A stretch of 64,000 bases of DNA from Rutidosis leptorrhynchoides (taxonomy: Eukaryota > Streptophyta > Magnoliopsida > Asterales > Asteraceae): contig NC_092341.1 of the NCBI RefSeq assembly GCF_046630445.1, positions 258,336,001 to 258,400,000 on the forward strand, in the 5' to 3' direction. Both the position numbers and the translations under genes were made by a program. Positions 22,911-33,300 of the stretch are shown here, one piece after another (within the stretch, counting starts at the first letter, position 1; every line of letters starts with the position of its first letter). The notes beneath the pieces were generated by a model. The model did no database searches and was not told where the DNA came from. It saw nothing but the letters and a program-made list of their open reading frames with translations.

Positions 22911-23836
22911 AAATGGTTCTCCGCCTTTTGGATCTTGTATTTCAATTCCCCATGCGAAGTAACCTTAGTGACAACATATGGCCCGTTCCATTTACTCTTC
23001 AAATTTCCTGCAAATAACTTCAACCTTGAATTAAATAACCACACACTTTGTCCTACCACAAACGTTCACCTTACGATTTGCTTATCATGAAACGCTTTCG
23101 TTTTCTCCTTGTAGATTTTTGAACTTTCGTAAGCATCACGTCTCAACTCATCTAACGCCGATAGTTCTAACTTTCTTGCTTTTTCTGCCTCATCCATGTT
23201 CATGTTCACCTGTTTAATAGCCCATTCTGCACGATGCTCAATTTCAACAGGTAAGTGACATGCCTTCCCATATACAAGTCGGTAAGGTGAAGTACCAATA
23301 GGAGTTTTATATGCTTTTCGATAAGCCCAAAGTGCATCTTCTAGTCTTAAAGACCAATCTTTGCGATTAGGATTCATGGTTTTTTCTAAAATCCTTTTTA
23401 GTTCCCTATTAGATACTTTCACTTGCCCACATGTTTGGGGATGGTAAGGTGTAGCAATTCAGTGATTTACCCCATAATCCCTTAAAAGTTTAGCAAAGTG
23501 GGAGTTCTTAAAGTGCGAAACCCCATCACTAATTATAGCCTTTGGAACACCATGATGACATAAAATATTTTTCCTGACGAACTTAAGAACAACTTTATGG
23601 TCATTGGTCCGAGTGGCCTTAACCTCCACCCATTTGGAGACATAATTAATGACCATTAATATGTACTCAAACCCGAAAGATGGAAAAGGTCCCATAAAGT
23701 CTATGCAACAAACATCAAAAATTTCACAAATCAAAATTGGGTTCATGGGCATTTCATTACGTTTATAAATTCCCCCCATCCGTTGACACCTAGCACAATT
23801 TTTAACATACTCACATGCATCTTTGAAAATAGTAGG
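22890..23836 (-). pseudogene. Integrase of Athila-B
   Basis: The zinc-binding end (CQRMGG near 23779), the catalytic core (CIDFMGPFP, then [10 protein letters not shown]) and the C-terminal part ([17 protein letters not shown]) are recognisable. The first two catalytic Asp residues are present. The third position reads [12 protein letters not shown], where the family has Glu before VSNRE, so catalytic E is K. A TGA at about 23458-23460 splits the core, and a frameshift near 23065 separates the tail, which resumes in the ORF at 22910. Integrases insert the cDNA into the host chromosome; this one is inactive. Confidence 0.85.
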
Positions 23837-24844
23837 CTAAAAGAAACCTGAGTCGAGTACTTTGTACCCGGTTTTCTTTATTCCATAGTGTCCTCCACAT
23901 GCAAAAGTATGGCAATCAGCTAGTATGTCTTTATGCTCGTCTTCCGCTATACATCCCCTTATGATTTGTTCGGGTCCAATTCGGTAAAGAACCGGGTCCT
24001 CCCAAATGTAATGCTTAACCTGTGAGAAAAAGTAATCCTTCTTGTGCTTGTTCCAATGCTCTGGTACTTTGTTAGTCACCAAGTAATTAACAATATGAGC
24101 AAACCACGGTACCTGCACAACACTAAACAAACACTCATCCGGGAAATTTTCCTGGATCAGTTTAGCAGGGTCAAAAGGTGGCAGGGGTATCCTAGACAAA
24201 TGGTCCGCCACCACATTCTCTATTCCCTTCTTATCCCGTATTTCTAAATCAAATTCTTGCAATAACAAGATCCACCTAATTAATCTAGGGTTGGTCTCCT
24301 TTTTCTCTAACAAATGTCTTAATGCACTATGGTCCAAGAAAACAACTACCTTAGATCCCCACAAATATGATCTAAACTTGTCTAAGGCAAATACTACCGC
24401 TAATAATTCCTTCTCGGTTGTGGTGTAATTCACTTGGGCGTCCGAAAGAGTCTTACTAGCATAGTATATAACTACCGGTTTCCTATCAACCCTTTGTCCT
24501 AAAAAAGCCCCAGCTGCATAATCACTTGCATCACACATGATTTCAAATGGTTTGGTCCAATCGGGTGATTGCAAAATGGGTGTCTCGGTCAACTTACGCT
24601 TAAGGGTATTAAAGGCCTCCTTACATTGGTCATCAAAGTCAAATGGTGCATCTTTTAACAACAAGTTGCACAATGGTTTAGAAATCGCACTAAAATCTTT
24701 GATAAACCTACGATAGAACCCCCCATGTCCCAAAAATGACCTTACCCCCTTAACATTGGACGGTGGTGGAAACGTTGAAATTAGTTGCACCTTGGCCCTA
24801 TCTACTTCAAATCCCCGTTCTGACACGATGTGTCCCAAAACCAC
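23837..24844 (-). pseudogene. RT connection and RNase H of Athila-B
   Basis: This 335-codon frame holds the RT thumb/connection ([16 protein letters not shown]), then RNase H with all four acidic residues in place ([43 protein letters not shown]), and ends in the integrase zinc-binding region ([10 protein letters not shown]). RNase H removes the RNA strand during reverse transcription. It is the best-preserved part of Athila-B pol. A TAA at 23837-23839 and frameshifts upstream cut it off from RT and integrase. Confidence 0.85.
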
Positions 24845-25636
24845 CCCTTACCTTACCATAAAATGGCTCTTTTCCTAACTAAGGACGAGATTAGTCTCGG
24901 TACACCGTTTTAAAACCTTTTCCAACATATTTAGACTCGATTCAAAAGACTTGCCAAATATTGAGAAATAATCCATGAAAATTTCTAAAGACTCGCCTAT
25001 TAACTCTAAAAAAGTACTCATCATACACCTTTGAAAAGTAGCAGGTGCATTACACAAACCAAAAGGTATTCGTCTAAAAGCATAAGTTCCATATGGACAA
25101 GTAAAAGTTGTTTTTTCTTGGTCATTAAGATGGATAGGTATTTGGTTGTATCCCGAATACCGTCTAAGAAACAATAAAAATTTTGACCTGACGACTTCTC
25201 AATAATTTGGTCAATAAAAGGCAAGGGAAAATGATCTTTTGAAGTCGCGGCATTTAACTTCCTATAATCAATACATACCCGTCAACCCGTCACTGGACGA
25301 GTTGTGATCTTTTCTCCTTCCTCGGTTTCCATGACCGTGATTCCAGCTTTCTTTGGCACTGTTTGAGTGGGACTCACCCATTGACTATCCGAAATAGGGA
25401 AGATAATCCATGCATCCAACCAATTAAGCACTTATTTCTTCACAAGCCCCTGCATGTTCGGGTTTAACCTTCATTGGGTGTCACGAGAAGTTTTAACCTC
25501 AGGATCTGTCACTATACGATGCATACACACTGAGGCACTTATCCCTTTCAAATCAGCTATTGTCCATCCCACTGTAGCTTTGTACTTATTGAGCCCCTCC
25601 ATTAAAGCTTGTTCCTGCACACCTGTCAAATCTTAA
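24845..25636 (-). pseudogene. Reverse transcriptase of Athila-B
   Basis: The palm is recognisable in pieces: VCIDYRKLNAATSKDHFPLP (about 25203-25265), YSGYNQIPIHLNDQEKTTF, FGLCNAPATFQRCM, then EIFMDYFSIFG near 24970. The last is the active-site motif, normally FMDDF; the second Asp is Tyr, so polymerase activity is lost. Several stops (25265-25300 and further upstream) and frameshifts near 25180 and 24860 break the frame. Confidence 0.8.
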
Positions 25637-25946
25637 GCAATAATAACTGGCAAAGTGCCATTAGTGCCCAAGAATGCATACTTTAAATAGGACGTTAACG
25701 GTTTAAGCTCAAGGGTTGGTGGTGACTCTAACGATGGTTTTATGTTGGTATCAATGGACTTGGGTAATGGCTCGTATTTATGAGTCTAAGGTGGTCACCT
25801 AGAGTCCATTGTACTTAATATGGCCAACTTAACCGCCTTAACTTCCTCACACTCAATGTCATCCTCATCACCTAAGCAAAATACTTCCACCACATCATTT
25901 TTTATCAAATGGGAAGCATGTTTTTCCACTTTCTCATCAACTATGT
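25637..25946 (-). other. Protease-RT linker of Athila-B, broken
   Basis: The minus strand still reads pol-like linker sequence (an acidic DEDDIECEEVKAVKLA stretch and KYEPLPKSID), interrupted by stops near 25790-25800 and 25635. It joins the protease to RT in the polyprotein. Confidence 0.55.
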
Positions 25947-26729
25947 CTACTTGGTAGCATTCATGGACACATGGGGTATGAAGAGAATTAAAGATATTCC
26001 AAATGATATGTCCATGGCATCCGTTCTACAATTTATATGGGCATTTATGGTTGCCAAAAATGGGCCCCCCAAGATTATCGTGGGTTGGGCATCTCTATTC
26101 GTAGGTTCAATATCCATCACTACAAAGTCAACCAGGTAATAGAAATCCTCCACTTTTACTATCACATCTTCTAACATACCCCTAGGCATTTTGATTGATT
26201 GGTCCACTAGTTGAATAATTATGTCAGTTCTCTTCATTAATCCCAATTCAAATTGGTCAACTAGACAAAAGGGTAAGATATTAATGCTAGCTCCTAGGTC
26301 CAACAACGCCTTTTTCACATTTATGTTTCCTATGGTCACCGCTATCAATGAGGTCTCCGGGTCCTTAAACTTAGGTGGGAGTGTACCCAAGACAACCGCA
26401 CTTAGGTGCTCGGTTAACTCCACCTTCTTAGGTAAAGTTACCCTTTGCTTCCTCCTTTGAGTGCAAAGGTCTTTCAAAAACTTAGCGTATGACGGGACTT
26501 GCTTAATAGCATCGAGAAGGGGCAAATTAATCTTAACCTGTTTAAATGTTTCCCACATGCCCTCTGGTTGTGGTCCCTTCTTCCCATAAGGGAATTGGTT
26601 CGTGGACTTTAAGGCCTTGGGAAATGGAACGGTTTTTGGTTCCGTACCCGATTTTCCAATTTCCTCAATGATGGGTTCTTTATTTTCCACCCCCTTCCCA
26701 AGGTTAATATTTTCACTTACCTCATTCTC
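25947..26729 (-). pseudogene. Aspartic protease of Athila-B
   Basis: After a linker containing PYGKKGPQ and VPSYAKFLKDLC comes the retropepsin with ALLDLGASINILPF at the active site and a second signature TIILGGPFLATINA (usual form ILGRPFLATA; Arg replaced by Gly). It is separated from gag by an in-frame TAG at 26730-26732. The end diverges into unrelated residues after DISFG, so a frameshift there probably cut the link to RT. Confidence 0.85.
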
Positions 26730-28443
26730 CTAATCAAGAACGATAGGAGACTTACGTGCATCGCGTTGAGCTACCTCTTTCTCACCAACCTTGTTGTCAT
26801 ACTTCTTTCCACTACGCAAGGTGCCTACCATATTCACACTATGTCCTTTGCCCGAGTCCTTATGATTTAGATTTAACACTGTATAAGTTGGAATGGTACC
26901 CGGCTCTCGATTTCCCTTACTCTCTGCTACATTACCAATTTCTTTAGCCAATGCACCAATAGAATTGTTTTGCACCTCCACTATTTTTTGCATTTCGGAA
27001 ATAAACGCGTCCATCTTGGCATCCGAGCTTGATGGTTGATTGGGTGGAGAACTGTTTTGATTTTGGTTTTGGTTTTGGCTTTGATTTTGGTAATTGTTTT
27101 GGTTTTGGTTTTGGTTTTGGTTATTAGGATAAGGGTTTTGGTAATTTCTTTGGTAGTTCTCTTGATTTTGAAAGTTGTTCTGGTTTTGGAAGTTATTTTG
27201 AGGTCTTGGTTGGGTTCCTTGATTGTTAGCATTTAAAGCGTTGCTGTTGCTCCAACTAAAGTTTGGATGATTTCTCCCTCCCGGATTGTACGTGTTGGAG
27301 TATGGATCAAATCTCCTTCCCTGAATCTCATTAACATGTTCTTCCATTATCTGTTGATTCACCGATGGAATCTCATTCCTACACCTGTGTGCAAAATGAG
27401 AAGGATCTCCACATATCTCACAAACTTCTTGAACATGTGACACATTACAAGCAAGATCCTGGTTTGGGTTGTTAAATATAAGCATTTTCAAATCATCTAG
27501 TTCTTGCTTAAGGTTCCTTGATGAACTACCCAAGTCAGACATGTGATTCACTCGGGATGTACTAGGTTGTTTTCTATTAACCGAAGCTTGGGTTTTCGAA
27601 CCCTTGCTTAATTGCTCAAAGAAGGTCCACTCGTCCTCACTAGTTCGTGTTAGGAATGCCCCACCACTAGCCGCCAAAAGGAATTGTCTATTTTGAGAAT
27701 CTATACTATCATGAAAGACTTTGACTAATTCCCATTTTGGTATCTCATAGTGAGGGCATGCCCTAAGTAATTCCTTCAGACGCTCGTACGCTTCATGAAA
27801 CAATTCACCAGGTAGTTGTCTAAAAGATTTTATTTGCATACGCATATCTGAAGTTTTACTTATGGGATAAAACTCCTCTAAAACCCGTTTTTTCATCTCC
27901 GCCCAAGTATTAATACTCCGGGCGGGTAAAGAGAGAAACCATCGTTTTGCCTTATCTTTTAATAAATAAGAAAAAAGCGAAGGCGTACCTCATCATCAGT
28001 GAAACCGTTTACCTGATTAGTAGCACATATTTCATTAAACTAGGTGATGTGTTCATACGGTTCCTCATTGGTCATACCTCGGTAGGTTGGCAAGATCGAG
28101 ATGAGTTGAGGTCGGACATCAAATCTTCGTGTGTTTCCCCCTGACGGAGCGGGAAAAACAATGGGTGAATGATACGCATAATCACTCGGTTGGTAGTAGG
28201 TGTCTACTCCTCTTTCACGTTCAACCATTTCAGTTTCATGAACAAAAACTTCATCCTCGACGCCGGAATATGATTTAGGAGAATTTGGTGGAACGATAGG
28301 ATGTGACTCTGGTGGTTGTGTTGATGCTGAAGCCACCGTCGAGTTTTTTGGAGTCCTTGTAGCTTTTTGATTAGCTTTTGCAGATTTCTCGATTTTCGGG
28401 TTTTAAGGCTCAAGATTTGATCTCCTGAACTCCGAGTTTGCAT
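26730..28443 (-). pseudogene. gag of Athila-B
   Basis: The start MQTRSS at 28443 is the usual N-terminus of Athila gag. The frame shifts near 28380, is stopped by TAG near 28040 (after EPYEHIT), shifts again, and continues from about 27896 with the capsid-like region (RQLPGELFHEAYERLKELLR). One zinc knuckle CEICGDPSHFAHRC (C-X2-C-X4-H-X4-C) lies near 27400, followed by an Asn/Gln repeat tract of about 80 codons (27060-27250). Gag forms the particle that packages the element RNA. The frame ends in TAG at 26730. The MQTRSS start is about 170 bp after the primer site, which is normal. Confidence 0.85.
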
Positions 28444-28610
28444 AAACTAACCTACATTTCAACAAAAACAAGAATACCGAGAGTAAAACTGACAAAAACT
28501 AAATAAAAGAAAACAATATTTTTTTGGTTTTTTTATGGTTTTATGATTTTTATGGTTTTTCTAATTTAACAAGAAAGCAAATGAAATAAGAGCTTGGAAT
28601 CAAGCGCATA
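28444..28610 (-). other. Untranslated leader of Athila-B
   Basis: Between the primer site and gag ATG, T/A-rich on both strands (for example AT runs at 28505-28565). Nothing else is seen. Confidence 0.5.
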
Positions 28611-28630
28611 CTTCCCCGGTAACGGCGCCA
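28611..28630 (-). other. Primer-binding site of Athila-B
   Basis: Minus strand TGGCGCCGTTACCGGGGAAG, the tRNA-Asp-like primer site common in Athila elements, five bases from the LTR end. Confidence 0.9.
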
Positions 28631-29404
28631 AAATTTGATCAGTGTCGAAGGGCCGGTCAAAAATAGCCTAATTACTCTACATTATATAGGTCAAGCAGGA
28701 TTCGTTCCACGAAAAATAGTGGTTAACAGCAAGCAATTTCAAGATTAGTTTGTTTGTTAACTAAGAGCTACTAAGATTAATCAACTAAATTAAAGCTTAA
28801 AACTTAAACTAGAGTGCAATTGAGAGTGTTGAGATGTAAACAATGAGATTAAAAACCTTTATCCTTTCATAATCCCAATCTAACATGCATTCATTCAAAC
28901 AAGTATTATGTTTACCAAATATCGATCGAATCTCATAGACAAGACTTCTTAAGTTCATCAATTCTATTATCTTGGGATTGAACTATGCAACCTAGACAAT
29001 ATGTCTTTATCCCTAATCTAATTAACACTAAGTTGGATCAAGAACACAATGTTAAATCACAATAATTCAACATGCAATAACAAAAACATAGAACTTACAT
29101 CAATCAATAATTGGTTTAGTTTACGATATCATAATCCATAAGTATTAAAACATCATAAACCACATAACTTGAATGAAATCATACATGTTTAAATGTTCAT
29201 GGAAAGGATAAAGTTAAGAAAACTAGTCAAACATGTTGGTGATGATGATCATGAAGATTCTTGAAGATTGCATGATGAACAACACTTGAATTTTAGCTTG
29301 AATCCTTGAGAAATGATGATTTGGTGTGTTATTATGTGTTTGCGGATGATCTATGCACTCAAAACTGATGGAAAAAGTGTTGTTTTCATAACCCTAATGC
29401 TCCC

Positions 29405-29412
29405 TTTATATA
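29405..29412 (-). promoter_or_regulatory. TATA box of the Athila-B LTR
   Basis: Minus-strand TATATAAA about 65 bp downstream of the dyad repeats. Confidence 0.6.
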
Positions 29413-29474
29413 GGGGTTGGATAACTTGATCACAAAGCTAAAATTCGTATTTTCCGGTGTCAGAATATCTGCAT

Positions 29475-29597
29475 GGGAGTAATTTACGCCAAGTCTGGTA
29501 TATTTTATGCCAGTGTTAATCCCAATGTGGCGTATTTTTAGGCCAGAAACTTAAATTTTCCCTGAAACGTATCTGAGATGTGGCGTAATTTACGCCA
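29475..29597. repeat. Four TGGCGTAATTTACGCCA dyad repeats in the Athila-B LTR
   Basis: Copies at 29475-29491, 29496-29512, 29528-29545 and 29581-29597. The last is a near-perfect 17-bp palindrome, TGGCGTAATTTACGCCA; the others keep one or both half-sites. On the minus strand they lie just upstream of the TATA box. Confidence 0.85.
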
Positions 29598-29800
29598 ATG
29601 TTAATTTCCTGGTTCCATTTTCGATCTCTCCATTCTTGTCCGCAATTCACCTTTAAACGCTGTTTTCTATCTCGTTTCACACCAATGTCTTTTCTCAGCT
29701 ATAAAATACAAAACCATATCAAAGTATCTCATTTTCCACTCAACTATGGTTACTTTTGCGTTGTTAAGCATAAACGATCGTGTCAAATAAGGACCGATCA

Positions 29801-29990
29801 AATCCCCCACACTTGGCTATTGCTTGTCCTCAAGCAATCTTAAACTCAAATCTTCAACTCAAATCTCTAGCAAATGATAAATCTTTAAAGGCATGAATAA
29901 AACCGCAAAATATTGAAATCAATGTGAAATATAAATTCCTCTTACATGGCTCCCACTTGAAGTTCACCACTTTAAATTCCCTAATTGAAT
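29801..29990 (-). mobile_element. 3' internal end (polypurine tract side) of a second Athila-B-type copy
   Basis: Minus strand ends GAGGACAAGCAATAGCCAAG then the purine tract TGTGGGGGATT next to the LTR. About 190 bp of noncoding sequence remain before the junction with the unrelated coding region near 30000. The exact junction was not resolved. Confidence 0.55.
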
Positions 29991-29999
29991 CATGATTAT

Positions 30000-31059
30000 A
30001 ATAACATCTTATCTCGAACAGAACTTCAAAAGTGTAATAAAACATCGAACTTTGTTATCTTCAAATAAATCATTTGTTGATTCACCCTCAAGTGATGACG
30101 TTAGAAGGGAGGTGTTAGAAATTATCAGCTATGCTGGTGTTGTGGCCTACAGCCCATTGAGGAAGCACATGCCACTGTTGTGGTACTATTTCTTTGGTTT
30201 GCTGACAAAGTGCATCAGCCAGAAATCCGGAAGTTTTGATCAATGCTCAGATTTTGAGCTTAAGATAGGTCATGGGCTGCTGTTCAACAGGAATATTGAC
30301 TATGCTGCTGAGATCTACTTGAGGTTAAGGGAAATGGTGCTTGCACCAAAACGAACACACTTGATCCCCTTTCCAAGGTTTTTAAGCCTTGTTTTTGAAC
30401 ATGAGCTGGGTGATGCCTACAGGAAAATTACTGATTTTTTATTCGACTTGCCTTTAAAGCAAGGGGGTATGACAAAGGAGAAACCTGTTGCTCCATATGC
30501 TGACTTGACGCCAGCAATACTTGAGTATCTTGCTGCTCGAGGTGGAGCTATCCAATCGACTGCCTCTGGTAGTGCACCAGCTGAGGGGGAGGGACCTCAG
30601 CGCAAGCCAACTGTTCGAAGGAAAAATCCAGCTACCACAACTAGAACAGCCACCGTCACAGATACTGGTAAAGCAGTAGTTGTATTATAATCTGGTGAAC
30701 TCTGATAATAAAGAACAACCATAGTTTTATATACTGACTACTCATTTCTAGTATTGAAATCCGTTACTTATCTATTTCTTGGTAACAGGCAAATCCAAAC
30801 ATGCTAAAGCTGGCTCCAAGCATGCCACAGGGGAGGTTGCACCAGTCTCAACTGCTGCTCCTGAAAAGGATGCTACTATGGAACCTCGTGCGTCTCTAGA
30901 CCAAACAGCAGAAATAACTAACATAATTCAAAACATTTTATCTGCTGACATAAATGTTATTAAGCTGATTGGTTTTTAAACTAATGTTGAGAAGAGTAGC
31001 AACCCATACTTTTCTAACCAAGCACTTTTACATTTTTCAAAACTATACTTCAAGAAATA
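30000..31059 (+). pseudogene. Unassigned, probably transposon-associated coding region, part 1 (N-terminal)
   Basis: From about 30060 the frame reads a globular helical domain (SSDDVRREVLEIISYAGVVA, then WYYFFGLLTKCISQKSGSFD and FPRFLSLVFEHELGDAY). It then becomes a Thr/Ala/Pro-rich low-complexity region to a stop at 30688-30690. The domain recalls the large hypothetical proteins found with LTR retrotransposons in Asteraceae, so I treat it as transposon-borne rather than a host gene. A likely intron with GT at 30668 and AG at 30788 would join the frame to 30789-30979. A TAA at 30977-30979 breaks it; after that it stays open to the LARD-2 insertion at 31059 and resumes at 54852. True start and function are unknown. 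Confidence 0.5.
30668..30788 (+). other. Putative intron in the interrupted coding region
   Basis: A GTAAAG donor after GATACTG and an AACAG acceptor before GCAAATCC would remove 121 bp, including the stop at 30688, and keep the frame (DTG then KSKHAK). The interval is T-rich, like a plant intron. Not tested against transcripts. Confidence 0.45.
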
Positions 31060-31554
31060 TGAAAGGACCCGTCCTAATCCATCTGGACGAATACATTACA
31101 TTTGGTTACATCGCGAGGTACTTGACCTCTATATGATACATTTTACAAACATTGCATTCGTTTTTAAAAAGACAAACTTTCATTACATCGAAAGCTGACG
31201 GCATGCATACCATTTCATAATATATCCAACTATAATTGACTTAATAATAATTTTGATGAACTCAACGACTCGAATGCAACGTCTTTTGAAATATGTCATG
31301 AATGACTCCAAGTAATGTCTCTAAAATGAGCAAATGCACAGCGGAAGATTTCTTTCATACCTGAGAATAAACATGCTTTCAAGTGTCAACCAAAAGGTTG
31401 GTGAGTTCATAGGTTTATCGTAAATAATAAAATTCATCATTTTAATAGACCACAAGATTTAATATTCCCATTTCCCATAAACATCATGCATGAAATTCAT
31501 TCATATGGATTGAACACCTGGTAATCGACCTTAACAAGTTGCATAAAGAATATC

Positions 31555-31850
31555 CTCATCATTCCGGGACAACTTCGAACATGATAAATTCGCCATCATT
31601 CCAGGACAACTTCGGACATGATAAATTCGCCATCATTCCGGGACAACTTCGGACATGATAAATTCGACATCATTCCAGGACAACTTCGGACATGATAAAT
31701 TCACCATTATTCCGGGACAACTTCTGACAAGATAAATTCGCCATCATTCCGGGACAACTTCGGACATGATAAATTCGCCATCATTCCGGGACAACTTCGG
31801 ACATGATAAATTCGCCATCATTCCGGGACAACTTCGGACATGATAAAAGG
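31555..31850. repeat. 37-bp tandem repeats in LARD-2 3' LTR
   Basis: Eight copies of a 37-bp unit containing CATTCCGGGACAACTTCGGA and ending GATAAATT, with few substitutions. The 5' LTR has seven (51260-51515). Confidence 0.92.
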
Positions 31851-32405
31851 GGCATATTCGATTTCGATAATTCAACCATAGAATGTAGTTTCGATTACTT
31901 GTGTCTATTTCGTAAAACAGTTATAAATGCATTTCATGTATTCGCTGTTCAAAAATATATTCCAAAAGCATTTAATAAAGCAGTTGTAAAAACAGCGCAT
32001 GTATTCTCAGTCCCAAAAATGTAAAGAGTAAAAGGGAATCAAATGAACTCACAATACAATATTTCGTAGTAAAAATTTGCATACGACGATACTGAACAAT
32101 GCAGGGTTGGCCTCGGATTTACGAACCTATATCATTTGTATATATATTAATACACATAATTGTGATTGAATAAATTTATATATTATTATTAGTGATGTAC
32201 TTGTTATATTTAATAATTTATAAGTTTTATTAATTATTTATATATTTACATTTTATATATAGAATTATTAATATAGTTAAGTTATGTAATTTAAGTATAT
32301 TTTATAATCTTTATTTTAATACTTGTAATCTTAACAACGTCATTTAAAAACTTTTATTTTCATAATCAATATTATTTTAATAATAATGATATAGATAATA
32401 CTTGA

Positions 32406-32527
<122 letters not shown>

Positions 32528-32754
32528 GTTTTAATGATATCAAAATAATAATTTTTGTAAAAATGATAATAATGATAATAGTTTTTAATAATAACAATAC
32601 TATTAATGATAATCATACTAATACTTATAATGATAATATCAATAATATTTTTGTTGATAATATTAATAATAATACTAATAATTTAAAATGATACTTATAC
32701 TAATATTAAAGAAGAAAATAATAATAAATTTTATTATTTTCATATTAATGATAA

Positions 32755-32766
<12 letters not shown>

Positions 32767-32831
<65 letters not shown>
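32767..32831. repeat. (AAT)n microsatellite, second site
   Basis: About 65 bp. The corresponding site in the 5' LTR (52334-52423) is longer, about 90 bp, so the two sites changed length in opposite directions. Confidence 0.93.
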
Positions 32832-32833
<2 letters not shown>

Positions 32834-33224
32834 CCTAATCATATTAATAATAATAATAGTTATACTAATTGTATAATGATAAAGTTATATTTTAAATGAT
32901 ATTGGTAATAACATTAATAATAATGAATTTCATATTTGTATCTATAATAATAATAAATGGATTTCTATCATAATACTTATATTTGTAATAATAATAATCT
33001 TAATAATTATAATACTAATAATAATAACAATAATAATAATAATCATAATATTCCTAATACTTAGTAATAATAATACTAACAATACTAATACTTGATAATA
33101 ACAATAACAATAACAATAATAAGCAAAACAATAATAATTTTAATCATAATATTAACTAGTGGTAATAATAATAGAATTATTAGAAAAACTACCTCAATGT
33201 GATAGGTCTTTAAAGAAAAAAAAT

Positions 33225-33300
33225 AAACGCCCACGTACGGCTTGAACCCGCGACCTCTCGATACCCGTCAGCACTCTTCGCCAGCTGAGCTGGCTTGTTT
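33225..33300 (-). other. tRNA-like relic with Pol III A and B boxes in LARD-2 3' LTR
   Basis: Minus strand CCAGCTCAGCTGG (33281-33293) fits an A box and GGTTCAAGCCG (33238-33248) fits a B box with 10 of 11 bases; 32 bp separate them, a normal tRNA spacing. A T-run follows about 15 bp after the B box. The T-arm pairs poorly, so this is not a functional tRNA. A diverged copy lies in the other LTR. Confidence 0.5.

Larger units (their letters stand above)
21603..29800 (-). mobile_element. Athila-B: minus-strand Athila-like element, decayed
   Basis: Reading on the minus strand from right to left: LTR (29800-28636), primer site, gag, protease, RT, RNase H, integrase, then a post-integrase coding region cut at 21603 by Tekay-A. 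LTR ends form TGATC/GATCA. The TGGCGCCGTT primer site and DLGAS protease are typical of the Athila group. Several stops and frameshifts and changed catalytic residues show it is dead. No 3' LTR is present; it should lie beyond the Tekay-A insertion, left of the window. Confidence 0.85.
28636..29800 (-). repeat. Athila-B LTR, flanked by both a primer site and a polypurine tract
   Basis: A 1165-bp LTR with ends TGATCAGTG and GACCGATCA (plus-strand view). On its left is the primer site, as expected of a 5' LTR in minus orientation. On its right is minus-strand GCCAAGTGTGGGGGATT, a polypurine tract expected only before a 3' LTR. It contains four dyad repeats and a TATA box. It is therefore shared by two element copies or is a recombinant. 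Confidence 0.85.

Noticed and set aside
31555-31850. Regular 37-bp repeats that look CRISPR-like
   Set aside because: Units are directly tandem without unique spacers, lie inside a plant LTR and are duplicated in the other LTR.
33225-33300. A functional tRNA gene
   Set aside because: The T-arm and acceptor stem do not pair well and the LTR copies differ in the boxes.
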